12,734 nt of DNA from Methanomicrobiales archaeon (GCA_012797575.1 JAAZOW010000300.1:1-12734), one strand, 5' to 3'. Shown: positions 1 to 6,433, counted from the stretch's first letter. A program made the numbers and translations. Notes: generated by a model from the sequence alone, not told the origin.

Positions 1-1
1 G

Positions 2-526
2 CCGGAGGGCATCGAGGTCCCGGTCGCCCGGATGATTGAGATGATCCTCGGAGAGGGTACCGAGTTCGTCGAGTACCCGTTCATGGTTGACGGCTACAAC
101 CGGGCACGCAACCAGCACGATGCTCAAAAGATCCTCGACCGCCTGCAGGATATCCTCACCCGCAGGTACGAGATCTCCGGCTCCCTGCTGCTCGTCACCC
201 CACGTGACCTCTACATCAATGGATGCGACTTCGTCTTTGGCCTTGCGAGGCCGGCAAGCGGCGTCGCCGTCGTCTCCATGGCCCGCCTCAGGAACGACTA
301 CTACGGCAGAGTGCCGGATGATATCGACCTGATCGACCGGACCGCAAAAGAAGGGGCACATGAACTCGGACACCTCCTTGGCCTCGGGCACTGCAAAAAC
401 CCCGAGTGCGTCATGTTTCGGCCGCGGACTCTGGATGAGCTGGACCGGAAGAGGAAGATGCTCTGCCCAGCATGCAGGGAGATGCTGGACTCGCGGTCAC
501 AGGACCAGTCAGGGCGGAGACGTTGA
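2..526 (+). CDS. amzA: Archaemetzincin-type zinc metalloprotease (5' partial)
   Basis: Putative zinc-dependent peptidase of the archaemetzincin (AMZ) family; its physiological substrate is unknown. The C-terminal half shows the family signature: HELGHLLGLGH (353-391 region), in which three His bind the catalytic zinc and the Glu is the general base. It is followed by C-x4-C-x-M, with the Met of the Met-turn, and a later CPAC pair that together form the second, structural zinc site. The spacing between Met and CPAC is 16 residues, close to the family pattern. The reading frame is open to the left edge of the window with no stop, and the ATG at 32 lies well inside the expected domain, so the true start is probably upstream of base 1. 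About 174 residues are visible, near the usual family length of about 180, so only a few residues should be missing. No downstream partner gene is evident. Confidence 0.9.
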   Translation, partial: PEGIEVPVARMIEMILGEGTEFVEYPFMVDGYNRARNQHDAQKILDRLQDILTRRYEISGSLLLVTPRDLYINGCDFVFGLARPASGVAVVSMARLRNDYYGRVPDDIDLIDRTAKEGAHELGHLLGLGHCKNPECVMFRPRTLDELDRKRKMLCPACREMLDSRSQDQSGRRR

Positions 527-700
527 GGGCAGGCACCCCGTGGTCATGATCGAGGGCGCTTAACGTCAGCCAGGGAAGCCACCGATCCAATCGTGATCTG
601 GTCCGGTCACCAGCGGGCGGTGTAGCCGGTTTCTGATGGGGCTTTTCGGGGGGGGCACTCACGGAGAGTCTGCGTGGCTAGTGCTCGTTGTCAAATCGTA

Positions 701-725
701 CATTCGAGAGATCTTCGGGGGTGTT
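701..725 (+). repeat. Copy 1 of a 25-bp dispersed repeat
   Basis: The sequence CATTCGAGAGATC followed by TTCGGGGGTGTT matches 12534-12558 at 23 of 25 positions. The two differences are C/T and A/G transitions, with no indel. Weaker similarity extends upstream: TGTCA lies 10-12 bp before both copies and TCTGCG about 32-35 bp before. This copy lies in a short open frame from a GTG at 681 to a TGA at 756-758, which I do not call as a gene. Confidence 0.65.
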
Positions 726-787
726 TGCCCCTCTTCGCGCCCTTTACAGCCATATTGAAAGCAGAGAGACAGGGGAGGGGCAGTCTC

Positions 788-813
788 GGGGTGCATAGGC
801 CGATGGGCACCCC
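788..813 (-). terminator. Inverted repeat downstream of the HEAT-repeat gene
   Basis: GGGGTGC (788-794) and GCACCCC (807-813) form a perfect 7-bp stem with a 12-base loop. It begins one base past the stop codon of the minus-strand HEAT gene. On that strand it is followed by a pyrimidine-rich stretch but no clean T run, so a terminator role is only plausible. It could equally be a 3' stabilising hairpin. Confidence 0.35.
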
Positions 814-814
814 A

Positions 815-1357
815 TCACACGCTCGAGATCTCCCGCTCGGTCCCGATATCATCGAGCGCCTGCCGGGCCGCAAGCCTGACATCGCGGTTGGCATCTCCGA
901 GATGGCGCACCAGGGGCTCCCAGGCCCGGGGGTTGCCTATCCGCCCGAGTGCCCATGCTGCCATCCTCCGGACGCGAGATTTTGGATCGTCAAGCACCCG
1001 TATCAGCGGCTCGACGGCCCGGGGATCACCGATCGTGCCGAGTGCCCACGCCGCACCCATTCGGACCCAGGAATTCTCATCCTCCAGGCTACGTATCAGG
1101 GGGAGCACAGGCTCACGTTCATCGATGACTCCAAGGGCCTCCGTCGCCTTCCATCGCACTTCAACGTACTTATCATCCAGTGCCCGGATCAGCGAATGCA
1201 ATGCCCGGCGATCGCCCATCTCCCCGAGCATCTCTGCAGCCCGCCACCGCTCATTGAGATCCCCCGACTCCAGCATCGCCAGGTGCCTGTAGAGTTTCTG
1301 CTCCCAACCGAGATCAGTCTTCCCCTGCCCCGGTACCGGCGAATCCCTTCCTGCCAT
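815..1357 (-). CDS. HEAT-repeat (PBS lyase-like) protein
   Basis: An all-helical repeat protein of 180 residues, probably a protein-protein interaction scaffold; partner and role unknown. After a short N-terminal segment the sequence is almost entirely 31-residue HEAT/PBS-lyase repeats. Four full units start near residues 37, 68, 99 and 130, each opening with an R-[WMR]-x-A-A-like motif, with AL-G-IGDPRA in the middle and PLIR-L-D near the end. A partial fifth unit starts near 161. Units 3 and 4 are most alike, including at DNA level. The frame is open to an ATG at 1375, but I chose the ATG at 1357 because GAGGTGG lies 3 bases upstream of it and a TATA-like box (1390-1395) predicts a transcript start near 1366. 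No motif suggests phycobilin lyase activity as such. It is probably a single-gene transcript, since both neighbours are on the other strand. Confidence 0.85.
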   Translation of the reverse strand: MAGRDSPVPGQGKTDLGWEQKLYRHLAMLESGDLNERWRAAEMLGEMGDRRALHSLIRALDDKYVEVRWKATEALGVIDEREPVLPLIRSLEDENSWVRMGAAWALGTIGDPRAVEPLIRVLDDPKSRVRRMAAWALGRIGNPRAWEPLVRHLGDANRDVRLAARQALDDIGTEREISSV

Positions 1358-1389
1358 AGGCCACCTCATATCCATTTTGGGGCGTTGCA

Positions 1390-1395
1390 GTATAA
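1390..1395 (-). promoter_or_regulatory. TATA-like box of the HEAT-repeat gene
   Basis: Read on the minus strand this is TTATAC, preceded by AAAACC, which could serve as a BRE. Its centre is about 35 bp upstream of the chosen ATG at 1357 and would place transcription start near 1366. The upstream ATG at 1375 would then fall outside the message. The call rests on position and composition only. Confidence 0.4.
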
Positions 1396-1481
1396 GGTTT
1401 TGCCGCAGACCTGGGATCTCCAGGAGGAGCGGATATCCCCAGAGAGATGCTTTTTTCTACTTTCGCGGCCTTCACCATACC

Positions 1482-1907
1482 ATGGAGAGTCCAACCGGTA
1501 CATCGGAGGGTACGGCGTTCCCACCAGACCTGGAACGTCTTGGCATAACCCCGGGGGCAAAGATCGACATCAGGGAGCTCGACAAGATAGGACGGCGCCA
1601 CAGCCTCCGTATCTTCCTCTACTTCGAGGAAGATCTGGCCAGGTTCTCCACGCTCCAAAAAGATCTGCAGGAATACAGTGACGTCCCGGACCTGGAGCGC
1701 CCGTTCGTCAGGCTGGATGCGTTCCTCAAGTTCGCCACCGAGATGGATCCACTCTTCAGTCAGCGCATGGATGAGCTCCCGCTGATCGTCGAGGTCGTTG
1801 CCTACGGGGAGACTGAGATGGGTGAGGGTAACCCCGTAGCCTACGTCAAGGGATTGATGCCGTTCCTGAATGAGCTTGCGGAGGAGGTATCCTCCTCAGC
1901 ACCCTGA
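1482..1907 (+). CDS. Hypothetical protein, 141 aa, family not recognised
   Basis: I do not recognise this protein. It is a soluble, acidic sequence with no signal peptide, membrane segment or cysteine. Visible segments are LGITPGAKIDIREL near the N-terminus, a basic patch (GRRHSLRIFLYFEED), and a C-terminal half rich in Glu, Asp, Leu and Val that reads like alternating helices and strands. The frame stays open upstream to an ATG at 1377, but that extension is basic, Cys- and Phe-containing and unlike the rest, and it overlaps the HEAT gene promoter, so I start at the ATG at 1482. A T-rich stretch centred near 1455 sits about 27 bp before this ATG, which fits a leaderless transcript; there is no Shine-Dalgarno motif. 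It is divergent from the HEAT-repeat gene, and no functional link can be read. Confidence 0.7.
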   Translation: MESPTGTSEGTAFPPDLERLGITPGAKIDIRELDKIGRRHSLRIFLYFEEDLARFSTLQKDLQEYSDVPDLERPFVRLDAFLKFATEMDPLFSQRMDELPLIVEVVAYGETEMGEGNPVAYVKGLMPFLNELAEEVSSSAP

Positions 1908-1931
1908 CCCCCCACCCATCTCTCCCGGGTC

Positions 1932-1968
1932 AGTCGTCAACTACCCCGCGCTCACAGGCGGGGCTTAT
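1932..1968 (+). mobile_element. Solitary hairpin resembling an IS200/IS605 right end
   Basis: GTCAACTA is followed by CCCCGC (1944-1949), an 8-base loop and GCGGGG (1958-1963), then CTTATGA. This arrangement, a GTCAACTA-like lead, a C/G stem and a GGGGCTT exit, is what I know from the DNA just after tnpB in archaeal IS200/IS605 elements, where the hairpin is recognised by TnpA and forms part of the TnpB guide RNA. No tnpA or tnpB frame lies next to it. It may be a remnant or, alternatively, a terminator between the convergent genes. Confidence 0.35.
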
Positions 1969-1980
1969 GAAGAATCGGTC

Positions 1981-2000
1981 AAAACAGAGAAGGATCTCTG
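1981..2000 (-). terminator. Candidate terminator of the nad operon
   Basis: On the minus strand CAGAGA, a 4-base loop TCCT and TCTCTG form a perfect 6-bp stem followed at once by TTTT. It lies 39 bp beyond the nadC stop. The stem is A/T-G/C mixed and the T run is short, so it would be a weak intrinsic terminator, though well placed. Confidence 0.4.
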
Positions 2001-2038
2001 AACCCCCGACCCTTCCCGGACAACTCTGACTTCAACGT

Positions 2039-2902
2039 TCAGGGCAGATCGGGTGCTTCACCCAGGATATCCAGACTCACATCGAAGTTCCTGATCGTGT
2101 GGGTGAGTGCCCCCATGCTGATGATATCGATACCGGTCGCGGCGTACCTGGAGAGATCGCCACCGGCAACCCTCCCCGAGACCTCGAGGAGCACTCGATC
2201 CCGGAGACCCCGTCCGGAGAGCGCCCTGACCGCCTCACAGACCTCGTCAGGCGTCATGTTATCAAGCAGGATGATGTCAGCTCCAGCATCCGCAGCCGTG
2301 ATGGCATCGTCCGACGTCTCGACCTCCACCTCGACCATCACGTAGCGGCTCCCTTCCCTCGCCCTCCGAACCGCCTCAGGAAGCGGTACCAGCGCGAGGT
2401 GGTTATCCTTGATCAGGATCATATCAGAGAGTGTGTAGCGGTGCGGATCGCCGCCACCAAGCATCACCGCCTTCTTATCCAGCGCCCGGAGACCCGGAGC
2501 AGTCTTCCGCGTCGCAGCGACCCGCACGGTTGGAGAGATCGCAGCGACAGCATCAACCGCTTCCCTCGTCCGGGTCGCGATCCCGCTCATCCGCCCGATG
2601 ATGTTGAGTGCCGTCCGCTCGATGAGGAGGATCGCTCTCGCTGGACCATCGAGTTCGAGGAGGATCTCTCCTGGGGTGACCGGATAGCCATCGGAGGAAC
2701 ACTCACGGACCATGACCTCGAAGTGCTCAAAGAGCATCCGCGCCTCGGCAAGGCCGGCGATGATCCCATGATCCTTTGCCACGACCACCGCCCGGCAGGC
2801 GACGTCAGGGACGACCGTTCTCGAGGTGACATCTCCCCACGGCGCGTCCTCCCGGATGAACCGGAGCAGGTCCTCAAGCGGGACCACATGCTCACGCCCC
2901 AA
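2039..2902 (-). CDS. nadC: Nicotinate-nucleotide pyrophosphorylase (carboxylating)
   Basis: Quinolinate phosphoribosyltransferase: converts quinolinate and PRPP to nicotinate mononucleotide, CO2 and pyrophosphate, the last step of de novo NAD ring synthesis. The 287-residue length is typical. Diagnostic residues are visible: GDVTS near 23, ERTALN near 95, TRKTAPG near 131 (phosphate/quinolinate-binding Arg and Lys), GGGDPHR at 149-155, KDNH at 165-168, EVEVE near 191, LLDN near 212 and EVSG near 240. The start is a TTG at 2902 that overlaps the nadA stop by 11 bp. A TGATC stretch just upstream could act as ribosome binding site. A GTG at 2887 is an alternative that would remove only five residues. 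It is the third gene of the nadX-nadA-nadC operon and receives quinolinate from NadA. Confidence 0.96.
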   Translation of the reverse strand: MGREHVVPLEDLLRFIREDAPWGDVTSRTVVPDVACRAVVVAKDHGIIAGLAEARMLFEHFEVMVRECSSDGYPVTPGEILLELDGPARAILLIERTALNIIGRMSGIATRTREAVDAVAAISPTVRVAATRKTAPGLRALDKKAVMLGGGDPHRYTLSDMILIKDNHLALVPLPEAVRRAREGSRYVMVEVEVETSDDAITAADAGADIILLDNMTPDEVCEAVRALSGRGLRDRVLLEVSGRVAGGDLSRYAATGIDIISMGALTHTIRNFDVSLDILGEAPDLP

Positions 2903-3734
2903 CAGCGATCATCCGCTCAATCGCCTGACGTGCCCGATCCATGATCTCTCGAGGGAGGACAACCTCATACTCCTCACACTCGAGCGCACGCCACAGATCA
3001 GTGATGGATATCTTCTTCATATCCGCACAGACCGCCTCGGACTTCTCATAAAAAACCTGGTCCGGGTAGAGCATCCGGAGACGACATACCATCTCTCGTT
3101 CGGTGAAGACCGACCAGGAATCACCTCCACTCATGGCGCCCTTGGTCATACCGCCCGTGGATGCGATCAGGTCAGCCCGCTCCTGAATCTCAGGTGGGCA
3201 CTCAGGGTGGCAGACGATCATGCTACCCTTCTTCCTGGCCGCCTCGACATCGGCGGTGGTGAACCCGACGTGGACGTAACAGTGGCCGCCCGGCGGCACC
3301 GGGATGATGGTCTTTCCGGGGATCTCCCGCTGGACGTACGCCGCAAGGTTTGCATCCGGCCCGAAGAGAATGGTATCGTTTGGAAGCGATGCGACGACCC
3401 GGATCGCATTTGAAGAGGTGCAGGTGATATCGGCGAGCGCCTTAGCCTCGGCCGTGCTGTTCACATAGACCACCACCGCTGCATCGGGATGGCGCTCCTT
3501 GGCCTCCCGTATCATCTCCGGCGTCAGGAAGTCAGCAAGAGGGCATCCCGCATCCTGCACCGGAATGATCACTTTTCGCTCCGGATTGAGTATCTTTGCT
3601 GTCTCAGCCATAAACTGAACGCCGCAGATGACGATAAGGTCTGCTTCAGCCCTCTTCGCCTCGACTGCGAGCTGGAGGCTATCGCCCACCACATCGCCGA
3701 GCGCCTGGATCTCCATCGGCTGGTAGTTATGCAC
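2892..3734 (-). CDS. nadA: Quinolinate synthase (start uncertain, see upstream extension)
   Basis: Quinolinate synthase, a [4Fe-4S] enzyme that condenses iminoaspartate with dihydroxyacetone phosphate to give quinolinate. The three conserved cluster cysteines are visible: C105 in the CTSSNA motif, C179 in HPECPP and C236 in EAVCADMKK. HNYQP at the N-terminus, DAGCPLAD near 61 and STGGM near 192 are also family motifs. The boundary given begins at a GTG at 3734, the first conventional start codon, and gives 280 residues. However, the frame upstream codes for the expected N-terminal helix and strand, so the real protein is probably 299 residues starting at an ATA at 3791. The product of nadX upstream is its substrate and the product of nadC downstream uses its quinolinate. 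Its iron-sulphur cluster is oxygen sensitive, in keeping with an anaerobe. Confidence 0.95.
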   Translation of the reverse strand: MHNYQPMEIQALGDVVGDSLQLAVEAKRAEADLIVICGVQFMAETAKILNPERKVIIPVQDAGCPLADFLTPEMIREAKERHPDAAVVVYVNSTAEAKALADITCTSSNAIRVVASLPNDTILFGPDANLAAYVQREIPGKTIIPVPPGGHCYVHVGFTTADVEAARKKGSMIVCHPECPPEIQERADLIASTGGMTKGAMSGGDSWSVFTEREMVCRLRMLYPDQVFYEKSEAVCADMKKISITDLWRALECEEYEVVLPREIMDRARQAIERMIAVGA

Positions 3735-3791
3735 CAGAACGATCGCGTTCTTTTTAGCCTTCAGTGCACGAATCTCGTCTTCTATTGCTAT
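3735..3791 (-). other. nadA: Probable N-terminal extension of nadA with ATA start
   Basis: Nineteen in-frame codons precede the GTG at 3734 and read I-A-I-E-D-E-I-R-A-L-K-A-K-K-N-A-I-V-L, then V-HNYQP. This is the usual NadA N-terminus (MSIEDEI-RALK-like helix, then the first strand) except that the Met position is an ATA (3791-3789). GGTGGTGGG (3803-3795) supplies a Shine-Dalgarno-like stretch at suitable spacing. The ATA overlaps the nadX stop TAG (3790-3788). No ATG, GTG or TTG lies between the upstream in-frame stop and 3734. A non-standard start, a point mutation or a sequencing error would all fit. Confidence 0.6.
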
Positions 3792-4546
3792 GTTCCCACC
3801 ACCAGAGGATTCTCAAGGTTCTTCAAAAGCGTCAGGATGGAGAGGGCTGCCATGTAGCTCGTCGCGGGATTATCGGGGCTTGGGACGTTCTTCACCTGGA
3901 TAGAGATCTCACCAAAGTCACCCTCGACAGATATCTCATGGACGTTCCTCTCCAGTGCAGGATCAACCCAGAGCTCCACGTCGGCTTCCCGGCCGGCAGC
4001 CAGTCCTAACGCTACCGCGACGTTGATATTTTTTGGGTATAGCTTTATACAGTCTCGGGCAAGGCCCTTAAATACCTCTGTTCTGGCCTCAGCGGTCATC
4101 CCAAGGGATGCAGGGGGTTTGGTCGTCCGGAGCAGGAGTTTTTTTGGCGGCGAGACCTGGCCGATCTTGAGGTTATCAAGCCCAACGACAGCGCCGCTCG
4201 GAATACGGATCTTCTTCCCCCCCTCCCGGGCGATCTCGATGAGGCGCCCCTGAAACTCATCGTCGGCAAGCGCCCCCACCGAGAGGATGATGATATCCCT
4301 TCCCGACCGGAGGATCGCCTCCCCGTAGCGCCGGACCGCGTTGACCGAGGCAGCCTCCACAACGATCGAGAAGTCATCCTGTATAAAGGCGTCAAAGTCC
4401 GCATATGGCCGCGCGTGGCAGAGTGCCGCAAGCTCCTCTGCTCTTCCGGGGTTGATATCATAGACTGCAGTGATCTGGATGCCTTCGGCACGCATAGCGA
4501 TGATACGCCCGACATTCCCGCATCCGAGCAACCCTATTTTTATCAT
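3788..4546 (-). CDS. nadX: L-aspartate dehydrogenase
   Basis: NAD(P)-dependent aspartate dehydrogenase that oxidises L-aspartate to iminoaspartate, which NadA consumes. It replaces the FAD-dependent L-aspartate oxidase NadB used by many aerobes. The 252-residue protein begins with a Rossmann nucleotide-binding motif, LGCGNVG (7-13), has IPSGAVVGLDN near 115-125, the TTKPP motif at 141-145, and the catalytic His in ERNVHEI (H203). The start is an ATG at 4546 in a TGGATGATA context with no strong ribosome binding site; a TATA-like box at 4575-4582 predicts transcription starting within about 5 bases of this ATG, so the message is probably leaderless. It is the first gene of the NAD operon; its stop TAG overlaps the proposed nadA start. 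Family assignment is firm; cofactor preference cannot be read. Confidence 0.94.
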   Translation of the reverse strand: MIKIGLLGCGNVGRIIAMRAEGIQITAVYDINPGRAEELAALCHARPYADFDAFIQDDFSIVVEAASVNAVRRYGEAILRSGRDIIILSVGALADDEFQGRLIEIAREGGKKIRIPSGAVVGLDNLKIGQVSPPKKLLLRTTKPPASLGMTAEARTEVFKGLARDCIKLYPKNINVAVALGLAAGREADVELWVDPALERNVHEISVEGDFGEISIQVKNVPSPDNPATSYMAALSILTLLKNLENPLVVGT

Positions 4547-4574
4547 CCAGATAAAAGGTTTGTAGTGTCATCGG

Positions 4575-4582
4575 TTAAGTAT
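4575..4582 (-). promoter_or_regulatory. TATA-like box of the nadX-nadA-nadC operon
   Basis: On the minus strand this reads ATACTTAA with an A/T-rich flank upstream. Its centre lies about 32 bp from the nadX ATG and predicts a start site near 4551. It ends one base before the ATG at 4584 of the divergent gene, so the two divergent promoters must overlap: TTTTTATC (4537-4544) or ATAAAA (4552-4557) could serve the plus-strand gene. Confidence 0.4.
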
Positions 4583-4583
4583 T

Positions 4584-5909
4584 ATGTTGTCGATGGAAAC
4601 GGTTCAGGGCAAGGGAAGCCTCCCTCGAGTTGGCACGAGCGCGGGGGATGTTGGAAGCTCAAATGGGCGCAGGGAGCCGATTAGCATCACCATACAAGAA
4701 CTTCAGGGAAAGAGGGTCTACATCGAGAGCTACGGGTGCACCTACAACCATGCCGACACCTGGAGGTTGGAGGCGATACTGGAGGGGCTTGGCTGCAGGT
4801 TGACCGGACCAGATGAGGCGGACGCCGTGGTCATCAACACCTGCACGGTGATCGGGGCAACTGAACGCAAGATGCTCCGACGCCTGACAGCGTTTGCCGA
4901 TCGAGACCTCTATGTGACCGGGTGCATGCCGCTCGTCCAGCGGGAGCGGATCTGCTCAGTCTGCAGCCCTCGCATCATTCATCCAAACGAGATCCATGAG
5001 CGGTTCCCTGGTGCCGGCATCCGGGGGCCGGGGGCTACCGGGGTGGTGCAGGTGGCTCGCGGATGCATGGGCCGGTGCAGCTACTGCATCACCCGGCTCG
5101 CACGTGGGCGATTGCTGAGCACCTCCCCTGAGACCATCCTCGATGCAGTCCAGAACCTCGTGCGATCCGGAGCCTGCGAGATCCAGGTGACAGCGCAGGA
5201 TGTGGCCGCCTGGGGGTTCGACCGGGGAGAGTCGCTCCCCGACCTCCTGCAAGATATCACTGAGATCCCCGGGCGGTTCTTCGTCAGGTTGGGGATGATG
5301 AACCCCGCCTCGGTGCTCAGGATCCTTGACCCGCTCATAGAGGCCTATGAGAGCGATAAGATCTTTCAGTTTATCCACCTCCCGGTTCAGTCCGGTTCTG
5401 ATGCCGTCCTTGAGCGGATGCAGCGCGGCTACCGCACAGACGACGTCATCGAGATCGTCGATGCGTTCAGGGAGCGGTATCCGGATATGATGATCTCCTC
5501 CGACTTCATCACGGGGTTCCCTGGCGAGACCGATGAAGACTTCCAGAAGACGATCGATCTCCAGCGGCAGGCAGCGTTTGTGAAGGTGAACATCACCCGC
5601 TACTCACAGCGGCCCGGGACACCGGCCGCCGCCTTCCAAGATCTCCCTGAACGGGTGCGCACAGAGCGATCCAGGGCGTTGCTTGCCGAGACGAACCGGA
5701 TCTATGATCTCTACAACGAGCGCTGGATCGGGAGATCGGTGCCGATCGTCGCGACCGAGAAGAAGGTGCCCGGATCGACCATCTGCCGCAGCCCCTGCTA
5801 CCTCAACGTCATCATCAAAGAAGACCTTCCGTTCGGGTTCTCGGGGAGAGCGATGATCACCGAGAATCAGCGGCACTACGTCATCGGTGAGCTGGTACCG
5901 AGAGTTTAG
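4584..5909 (+). CDS. tRNA N6-threonylcarbamoyladenosine (t6A37) methylthiotransferase, archaeal type
   Basis: Radical SAM methylthiotransferase of the MtaB/CDKAL1 group, predicted to add a methylthio group to t6A at position 37 of ANN-decoding tRNAs. Domains in order: an N-terminal UPF0004 domain with cysteines C52 (SYGCTYN), C87 (NTCTV) and C114 (TGCMP) for the auxiliary [4Fe-4S] cluster; the radical SAM core with C161-x3-C165-x2-C168 (RGCMGRCSYC) and later HLPVQSGSD and SSDFITGFPGET motifs; and a C-terminal TRAM-like segment from about residue 375. All key Cys are present. The first 35 or so residues are Gly/Ser-rich and not typical: archaeal members usually begin just before GKRVYIESYGC. 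Only ATG 4584, TTG 4587 and ATG 4593 are conventional in-frame starts, so either the extension is real or initiation is at a rare codon such as the ATT at 4680. The gene is divergent from nadX. Confidence 0.9.
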   Translation: MLSMETVQGKGSLPRVGTSAGDVGSSNGRREPISITIQELQGKRVYIESYGCTYNHADTWRLEAILEGLGCRLTGPDEADAVVINTCTVIGATERKMLRRLTAFADRDLYVTGCMPLVQRERICSVCSPRIIHPNEIHERFPGAGIRGPGATGVVQVARGCMGRCSYCITRLARGRLLSTSPETILDAVQNLVRSGACEIQVTAQDVAAWGFDRGESLPDLLQDITEIPGRFFVRLGMMNPASVLRILDPLIEAYESDKIFQFIHLPVQSGSDAVLERMQRGYRTDDVIEIVDAFRERYPDMMISSDFITGFPGETDEDFQKTIDLQRQAAFVKVNITRYSQRPGTPAAAFQDLPERVRTERSRALLAETNRIYDLYNERWIGRSVPIVATEKKVPGSTICRSPCYLNVIIKEDLPFGFSGRAMITENQRHYVIGELVPRV

Positions 5910-5953
5910 CCTCACCGAAACTTTTTCTTCCTGAAAAGACCAACCCCTCTACC

Positions 5954-6394
5954 ATGCAGGGGATCACCGGGAAGGAGCTCTCCCCGAGGAAGGCCGAGTA
6001 CCTCAAGTACATCTATACACAGGGTGAAATCGTAAAAACCACCGATATCGCCGACCATTTCTCCGTCGCGCCCTCGACGGTTACAAAAGCGCTCTCAGAG
6101 ATCACCGACGCAGGCTACCTTGAGCACTCCCCCTACCACGGGGTGAGCCTCACTCCCGCCGGCACCCATTATGCCCGATTCCTGTTCCGGCGTCACAGGA
6201 TCATCGCCCTGGTCCTCAGCCGCTACGGACTTGAGCCCGATGAGGCCTGCAGGGAGGCAACGAAGATCGAAGCCCATATCTCAAAAGATGTCATCAACAA
6301 GATGTGCACGTCGCTTGGGCACCCTATCATGAGCGTCTGTGGCGAGATCGAACATGATTTCAGTTGCTGCTGCCGCCCCCCGAACGATCGATAG
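5954..6394 (+). CDS. DtxR/MntR-family metal-dependent transcriptional regulator
   Basis: Winged-helix regulator of 146 residues, probably controlling the adjacent metal importer. Residues about 10-70 are the DNA-binding domain (SPRKAEYLKYIY, then a helix-turn-helix around VAPSTVTKALSEI and a wing near GVSLTPAG). Residues about 75-125 match the dimerisation and metal-binding helices (RRHRII, IEAHIS). There is no SH3-like third domain, as in MntR. Aligned by eye with MntR, H81, E106 and H108 are kept, but the usual metal ligands MntR E99 and H103 correspond to T103 and A107. The C-terminus carries C129 and a CCC triplet at 138-140. Metal specificity is therefore open; zinc is suggested only by the neighbours. 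There is no Shine-Dalgarno motif; a T-rich box near 5921-5931 sits about 27 bp upstream, which fits a leaderless start. It lies 44 bp after the methylthiotransferase gene. Confidence 0.85.
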   Translation: MQGITGKELSPRKAEYLKYIYTQGEIVKTTDIADHFSVAPSTVTKALSEITDAGYLEHSPYHGVSLTPAGTHYARFLFRRHRIIALVLSRYGLEPDEACREATKIEAHISKDVINKMCTSLGHPIMSVCGEIEHDFSCCCRPPNDR

Positions 6395-6408
6395 CAGGAG
6401 CGGCAAAC

Positions 6409-6418
6409 GTTTTTATTC
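6409..6418 (+). promoter_or_regulatory. TATA-like box of the metal importer operon
   Basis: GTTTTTATTC in the 72-bp gap before the binding-protein gene. Its position predicts transcription start near 6440, upstream of the ribosome binding site at 6454-6460 and inside the palindrome at 6434-6450. Confidence 0.45.
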
Positions 6419-6433
6419 TCCCATGAAAGTAAA

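Larger units (their letters stand above)
527..814. other. Intergenic region without a supported gene
   Basis: This gap of about 290 bases lies between the archaemetzincin stop and the end of the convergent HEAT-repeat gene. Open frames here are short and have no recognisable product. Two things stand out: the 25-bp sequence repeated near the other end of the window (701-725) and an inverted repeat directly after the HEAT gene (788-813). A run of eight G at about 649-656 is also unusual. I see no tRNA or other structured RNA gene. Confidence 0.6.

Noticed and set aside
674..1681. 335-codon plus-strand open frame
   Set aside because: It runs antisense to the HEAT-repeat gene; its Pro/Arg/His-rich composition is that of a shadow frame, and the minus-strand frame shows clear repeats.
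2099..2944. 281-codon plus-strand open frame
   Set aside because: Antisense to nadC, whose motifs are complete; the plus frame reads as Arg/Asp/His-rich noise.
4626..4640. GGCACGAG-like string recalling a cDNA-library adaptor
   Set aside because: The match is short and lies in an ordinary archaeal genomic context; coincidence is the simplest reading.
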